Under the pieces are notes generated by a model. That model was not told the origin of the DNA. It saw only the letters and a program-made list of their open reading frames with translations, and did no database searches. 64,000 bases of DNA from Parasphingorhabdus marina DSM 22363 (GTDB taxonomy: Bacteria > Pseudomonadota > Alphaproteobacteria > Sphingomonadales > Sphingomonadaceae): positions 1,178,001 to 1,242,000 of the forward strand of contig NZ_FSQW01000002.1 of assembly GCF_900128895.1 (NCBI RefSeq), given 5' to 3'. This document shows, piece by piece, positions 61,027 through 64,000 of this stretch. A program made the position numbers and the translations under genes. The stretch's first letter is position 1. Every line of letters begins with the position of its first letter.

Positions 61027-61851
61027 CTAATTTTTGGGCAAGTCTTTTTCCGCCTGCTCGAGAATAGCAGGGATGATCGCCTCGGTTTCCCTGCGACCGA
61101 TATCGATCAGTTCTTCAGCACGGGTGAAATTCTGCATATCGATATGTCCGACCGGCGGCGACATGGCGAAATCGGGGGGGTCCAGTGCCAGGGAGTAACG
61201 CCCCAGATTGCGTAGCGACAAACCCACAGATGCCTTAACTATGGCAATGCTGTTGGGCTCCTTGCCGTCCGTGCGTGCGATCCCTGCCATTTCGGCACGG
61301 TTTACAAAATCGTCCTGCAGGTTGACCGACAGGCAAATCGCATCAGGTGCCAGCTCGCGGGCGGGCGATACCGGAACGGGAAGCGCCGCACCGCCATCGA
61401 CCAGCAACCGGCCTTCATATTCCACCGGCTTGAATATCCCTGGCAAGGACATGGAAGCCCGGATTGCCGGAACCAGTCGCCCGGTTTTCATCACAATCGT
61501 GTCGCCTGTCCGCAAATCCGCGGCCACGGCTGCGACCGGCAAATCAAGATCCTCAAAGGTGAGTGAACCAAGTTGCGCATCCAGCTCCTTCTCAATCGTG
61601 CGCGCGCCCATTACGGCACCGCGTTTGAAATGCGGGTCCATGAATCGCAGCAGCGTCCGGAAATTCGCCGTTCGTGCAGTTTCTTCGAGATAGTCGAGCT
61701 TGCCCGCGGCAAAACTGGCTCCGGTTATGGCACCGATGGACGTCCCCGAAATCGCTGCGATTTCCAGGGGCGACTGCTCCAGCGCCCGTAAGACTCCAAT
61801 ATGGGTCCATCCAAGGCCCGCGCCGCCGCCCAGGGCAAGGGAGATCTTCAT
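61027..61851 (-). CDS. Patatin-like phospholipase (RssA type)
   Basis: 274 residues from ATG 61851. LALGGGAGLGWTHIGVL oxyanion loop, nucleophile in GTSIGAI, Asp in LVDGGAALPVP. This is the short NTE/RssA-like patatin form, different from the one at 28418. Cytosolic or membrane-peripheral esterase. Last gene of the leftward lepB operon; 4 bases after DUF2007. Confidence 0.92.
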   Translation of the reverse strand: MKISLALGGGAGLGWTHIGVLRALEQSPLEIAAISGTSIGAITGASFAAGKLDYLEETARTANFRTLLRFMDPHFKRGAVMGARTIEKELDAQLGSLTFEDLDLPVAAVAADLRTGDTIVMKTGRLVPAIRASMSLPGIFKPVEYEGRLLVDGGAALPVPVSPARELAPDAICLSVNLQDDFVNRAEMAGIARTDGKEPNSIAIVKASVGLSLRNLGRYSLALDPPDFAMSPPVGHIDMQNFTRAEELIDIGRRETEAIIPAILEQAEKDLPKN

Positions 61852-61855
61852 CCTG

Positions 61856-62074
61856 TCACTCCTTGAGGGCCACATCTTCAGCGAGAACCGCCCTCGCCTC
61901 GGCAAGATCTTCCTCGAGCACCATCACGCGTGCGGGCAAGGCAATTCCCGCACCTTCCACAATATTGACGCCGCTGTCGAAACATACTGCACCGATACCG
62001 GCCGCTTCCAGTCGTCCGCGCACGATCTCCGCTTCGACGCCGTGCATGTGCCGGGAGAGTTCGACCAGACTCAC
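61856..62074 (-). CDS. DUF2007 small protein
   Basis: 72 residues from GTG 62074, overlapping the previous stop as GTGA. Pattern AEIVRGRLEAAGIGAVCFDSG followed by ALPARVMVLEEDLAEARAVL is the DUF2007 (putative signal-transducing) family, a ferredoxin-like fold. Function unknown. Cytosolic. Confidence 0.85.
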   Translation of the reverse strand: MSLVELSRHMHGVEAEIVRGRLEAAGIGAVCFDSGVNIVEGAGIALPARVMVLEEDLAEARAVLAEDVALKE

Positions 62075-62652
62075 TGTTCCTCGCCTGTCGCGTTCAGAAA
62101 TTTTTCGGTCTGACGAACCGGCAGCCCGTCAATGCTGCTATCATTGGCCCGCACTTTGCGAAACCACTCGTCTTCTTCGGTTTGCGCATGATATTTAACC
62201 AGCGTTTCGCGCTCCCGTTCCAGCTTCATATGCGGCACGCCATAGCCGCAGCTGTTCTGGACAGATTCGACCCGGATATCGAAAATCTGCCGGGTGCCGG
62301 GCAAAATCTCAAAATGCGAAGCCAGCTCGTCCCAGCCATCATCCTGTGGGAGCACGGGAACACCCTTGCCGTAGATCCGCAGGATATTGGCCGGATTGCC
62401 GAAATTGTTGAACATGATGGTTATCCGCCCGGCATCTTCCTGCTCGGCGACCAGGTGGGCGTGGGTTTCGTTCCCCGATCCGCGCAGATCAAGATAGGCC
62501 ACTCTATCAGGGCCGAGCACGCGAAAGACGTCATATCCCTTGGGCGACAGGTTGATCCGGCCATCGGCCGCAGCGGTGGCAACAAAAAACACCGGCTGGT
62601 CCGCCACGAAAGCGCGGTGGTCATCATTCAGTGCATCAAAAAATTCCGCCAT
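62071..62652 (-). CDS. Pyridoxamine 5'-phosphate oxidase-fold protein
   Basis: 193 residues. FMN-binding split-barrel pattern: FFVATAAADGRINLSPKGYD, then YLDLRGSGNETHAHLVAEQ. The fold is that of PNPOx-like flavin or heme-binding proteins; a true pyridoxamine oxidase is not implied. The stop overlaps DUF2007 by four bases. Confidence 0.88.
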   Translation of the reverse strand: MAEFFDALNDDHRAFVADQPVFFVATAAADGRINLSPKGYDVFRVLGPDRVAYLDLRGSGNETHAHLVAEQEDAGRITIMFNNFGNPANILRIYGKGVPVLPQDDGWDELASHFEILPGTRQIFDIRVESVQNSCGYGVPHMKLERERETLVKYHAQTEEDEWFRKVRANDSSIDGLPVRQTEKFLNATGEEQ

Positions 62653-62667
62653 TGTGAGGTCCTCGGA

Positions 62668-63171
62668 TCAGTAAAAGGGGCCGCCCAGAAACAGTTTCCA
62701 TATCACGACTGCCAGCCAATGTATCAGGATAACCGGCCAAAGCGAGCCGGATACGATGCGAATATGGGTAAATATGATCCCGATGAGGAAAGTCGCGATC
62801 CAGAAGGACGGCTGCAGGAACATCGCGGCCCAGGGCGGCCCGATCGTCAGCGCCAGCAACGGATGCCAGGCGACAAACAGCAATGTTGACAGCCAGCCGG
62901 ACCAGCGCGGAGACCAGCGGGTCAGCCAGGCAAGCAGCACGCCGCGGAACAGCAACTCCTCGACAAGCGCAGGCACCAAAAAGATGAGCAGCAAGACTTT
63001 GCCGATCAACACAGGGTCCGTGACCAGCGCTGGTGCCACCCAGCCGGAAAGATATCCGATTCCCGCAATGACCAGAAAAGTCGGCACGGCCAGAGCAAAG
63101 GCGGAACGCCAGTGCTTTCCTTCCGGCCACACGGTCAGCGCCTGCCAGGTCTGTTTCAGCGCCGACAGCAT
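62668..63171 (-). CDS. CPBP-family membrane protease, short form
   Basis: 167 residues, about four or five membrane helices. CPBP motif EELLFRGVLLAWL, then LLFVAWHPLL with the second His, and LIHWLAVV with the third. Shorter than the CPBP protein at 13724. Directly after DUF924 (no gap) and 15 bases before the PNPOx-like gene. Confidence 0.85.
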   Translation of the reverse strand: MLSALKQTWQALTVWPEGKHWRSAFALAVPTFLVIAGIGYLSGWVAPALVTDPVLIGKVLLLIFLVPALVEELLFRGVLLAWLTRWSPRWSGWLSTLLFVAWHPLLALTIGPPWAAMFLQPSFWIATFLIGIIFTHIRIVSGSLWPVILIHWLAVVIWKLFLGGPFY

Positions 63172-63705
63172 CTACCAGCCTGCCCCGCCATCTATGGCTT
63201 CCTGCTCACCCGGCCGCATGGCCCGACCCAACACTTCGTTCCGGTGGGGAAAACGGCCGAATTTGGCAATCACATCGCGATGGGAATTGGCAAATTTTTC
63301 ATTGCTGCCCAATTTGGTGAACAGCATCACTGAACGGTTTTGGTCCTGCAGGTCTTCACTGTGCATGAATGGCATATAGAGAAAGGATCGCTGATCCTCG
63401 CTCAGTTTGTCATCCAGTTCCTGGTCCACCGCCTTGTCTGCAATCTGCACCGCCAGATGATCGGTCGAATAGGCGTCCGCACTGCCGCGAAAAATATTGC
63501 GTGGAATTTGATCAAACAGGATCACAGCAGCCAGTGCGTCGTCCGCGCTGGTCAGAAAATCGTCAGCCACCCGGGACTTCTGCTCCTGCCACAATTCGAA
63601 AAACCGTTCCTTGCACAGGTTATCGACCGACTCGTTTTTATTCCACCAGTCTTTCGGCGCGAGTTCGGAAAACCAGAAACGCAGAATATCCGGTTGCCAG
63701 GTCAT
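63172..63705 (-). CDS. DUF924 family protein
   Basis: 177 residues. Family landmarks: ILRFWFSELAPKDWW, ILFDQIPRNIFRGSADAY, FLYMPFMHSEDLQDQ and KFGRFPHRNEVLGR. A helical, TPR-like soluble protein of unknown function, widespread in alphaproteobacteria. Overlaps the lepB stop by four bases. Confidence 0.92.
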   Translation of the reverse strand: MTWQPDILRFWFSELAPKDWWNKNESVDNLCKERFFELWQEQKSRVADDFLTSADDALAAVILFDQIPRNIFRGSADAYSTDHLAVQIADKAVDQELDDKLSEDQRSFLYMPFMHSEDLQDQNRSVMLFTKLGSNEKFANSHRDVIAKFGRFPHRNEVLGRAMRPGEQEAIDGGAGW

Positions 63706-64000
63706 CTCGGCAGGTCCCCGTTCAGCTTTTTGCCGCGCTTCTCGCCGTTATCACTCCAATGGATGAAAAGCGGTTTTCCGACAATATCTGTCCGGCGAAC
63801 CATTCCCAGGCCCAAGGGTGGAGCCATTCTACTATCTGCTGATCGATCTCGATTATCGCCCATCATAAAGTAGTGGCCATTCGGCACCTGGACTTCCGCG
63901 AATTCATCGCCGACAGAGTGATCACAATTCACAACGGGATAAGATGGGCCGTTGTCGGGCAGACTCTCGGAATAAATCACGGCCTGACCAGATCGTGGCG
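63702..64000 (-). CDS. lepB: Signal peptidase I, C-terminal part cut by window edge
   Basis: The frame is open to the right edge (reading PRSGQAVIYSESLP inwards from base 64000), so only the C-terminal ~98 residues are present; the GTG at 63980 is internal. The signature GHYFMMGDNRDRSADSR is signal peptidase I box E, and SGQAVIYSE lies in its usual place before it. The catalytic Ser and Lys are off the window. Cleaves signal peptides of exported proteins. First gene seen of a six-gene leftward operon. Confidence 0.92.
   Translation of the reverse strand, partial: PRSGQAVIYSESLPDNGPSYPVVNCDHSVGDEFAEVQVPNGHYFMMGDNRDRSADSRMAPPLGLGMVRRTDIVGKPLFIHWSDNGEKRGKKLNGDLPR

Noticed and set aside
1-64000. 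tRNA, rRNA, CRISPR arrays, intact IS elements
   Set aside because: I looked for cloverleaf ends, CRISPR-type regular repeats and transposase motifs and saw none; this by-eye search could miss a single tRNA.

Overview
The window looks like chromosomal DNA of a sphingomonad (Alphaproteobacteria, Sphingomonadales), probably marine or salt-exposed. The best taxonomic marker is three secreted proteins that end in the PEPxxWA-CTERM sorting signal (VPEPATWAFMILGFGAIGG). Other typical features are a class Ia ribonucleotide reductase whose large subunit has a charged N-terminal extension, a TonB receptor with a short plug, and a sigma54-type promoter in front of glnK-amtB. The organism is inferred from gene content only.

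Left edge (1-5.6 kb): the 3' part of an outer-membrane beta-barrel gene, and one base later a 1389-residue secreted decaheme cytochrome c fused to a C-terminal LVIVD-type beta-propeller. This is a candidate porin-cytochrome conduit and the most unusual locus here. From 5.6 to 18.8 kb lie many small secreted or membrane proteins: two glycine-zipper proteins, a tandem pair of 40-residue peptides, a sulfotransferase, a phosphatase-like protein, CPBP protease, GNAT, and three PEPxxWA-CTERM proteins. The CTERM genes have near-identical 3' modules and terminators, and three copies of a short repeat derived from a small membrane peptide lie among them.

From 18.85 to 21.7 kb is a small accessory island. 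It holds a strongly structured 117-bp element, a perfect 15-bp inverted repeat, a Cys-rich 70-residue protein, an XRE repressor overlapping an ImmA/IrrE peptidase, and a DUF3800 gene without a normal start codon. The core resumes with nrdB, an acyltransferase and nrdA (21.7-26.5 kb). A 0.7-kb region upstream of nrdA carries a DnaA box and a long hairpin.

From 27 to 42.7 kb: a surface-antigen-like protein, a patatin, an AraC-led cluster (NmrA-like, DUF4345, DUF1772, serine hydrolase), class I fumarase, an EamA transporter, an SDR, a TonB receptor and an ATM1-type ABC exporter. From 42.8 to 46.7 kb is the Anbu cluster (circularly permuted ATP-grasp, alpha-E, transglutaminase, Anbu). From 46.8 to 50 kb is a four-gene chain with 4-base overlaps starting with recQ. 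Then come a sterol desaturase, a GMC oxidoreductase and nhaA.

From 53.9 to 59.1 kb is a complete-looking glucosylglycerate cycle: glycerate 2-kinase, a GH13 glucosylglycerate-type phosphorylase, a glucosyl-3-phosphoglycerate synthase-like enzyme and a matching HAD phosphatase. Together with NhaA this points to salt or nitrogen stress. The right end has glnK-amtB with a sigma54 promoter and terminator, then a tightly packed operon reading leftward from lepB (cut by the window edge) through DUF924, CPBP protease, a PNPOx-fold protein, DUF2007 and a patatin. I saw no rRNA, tRNA, CRISPR array or intact insertion sequence.
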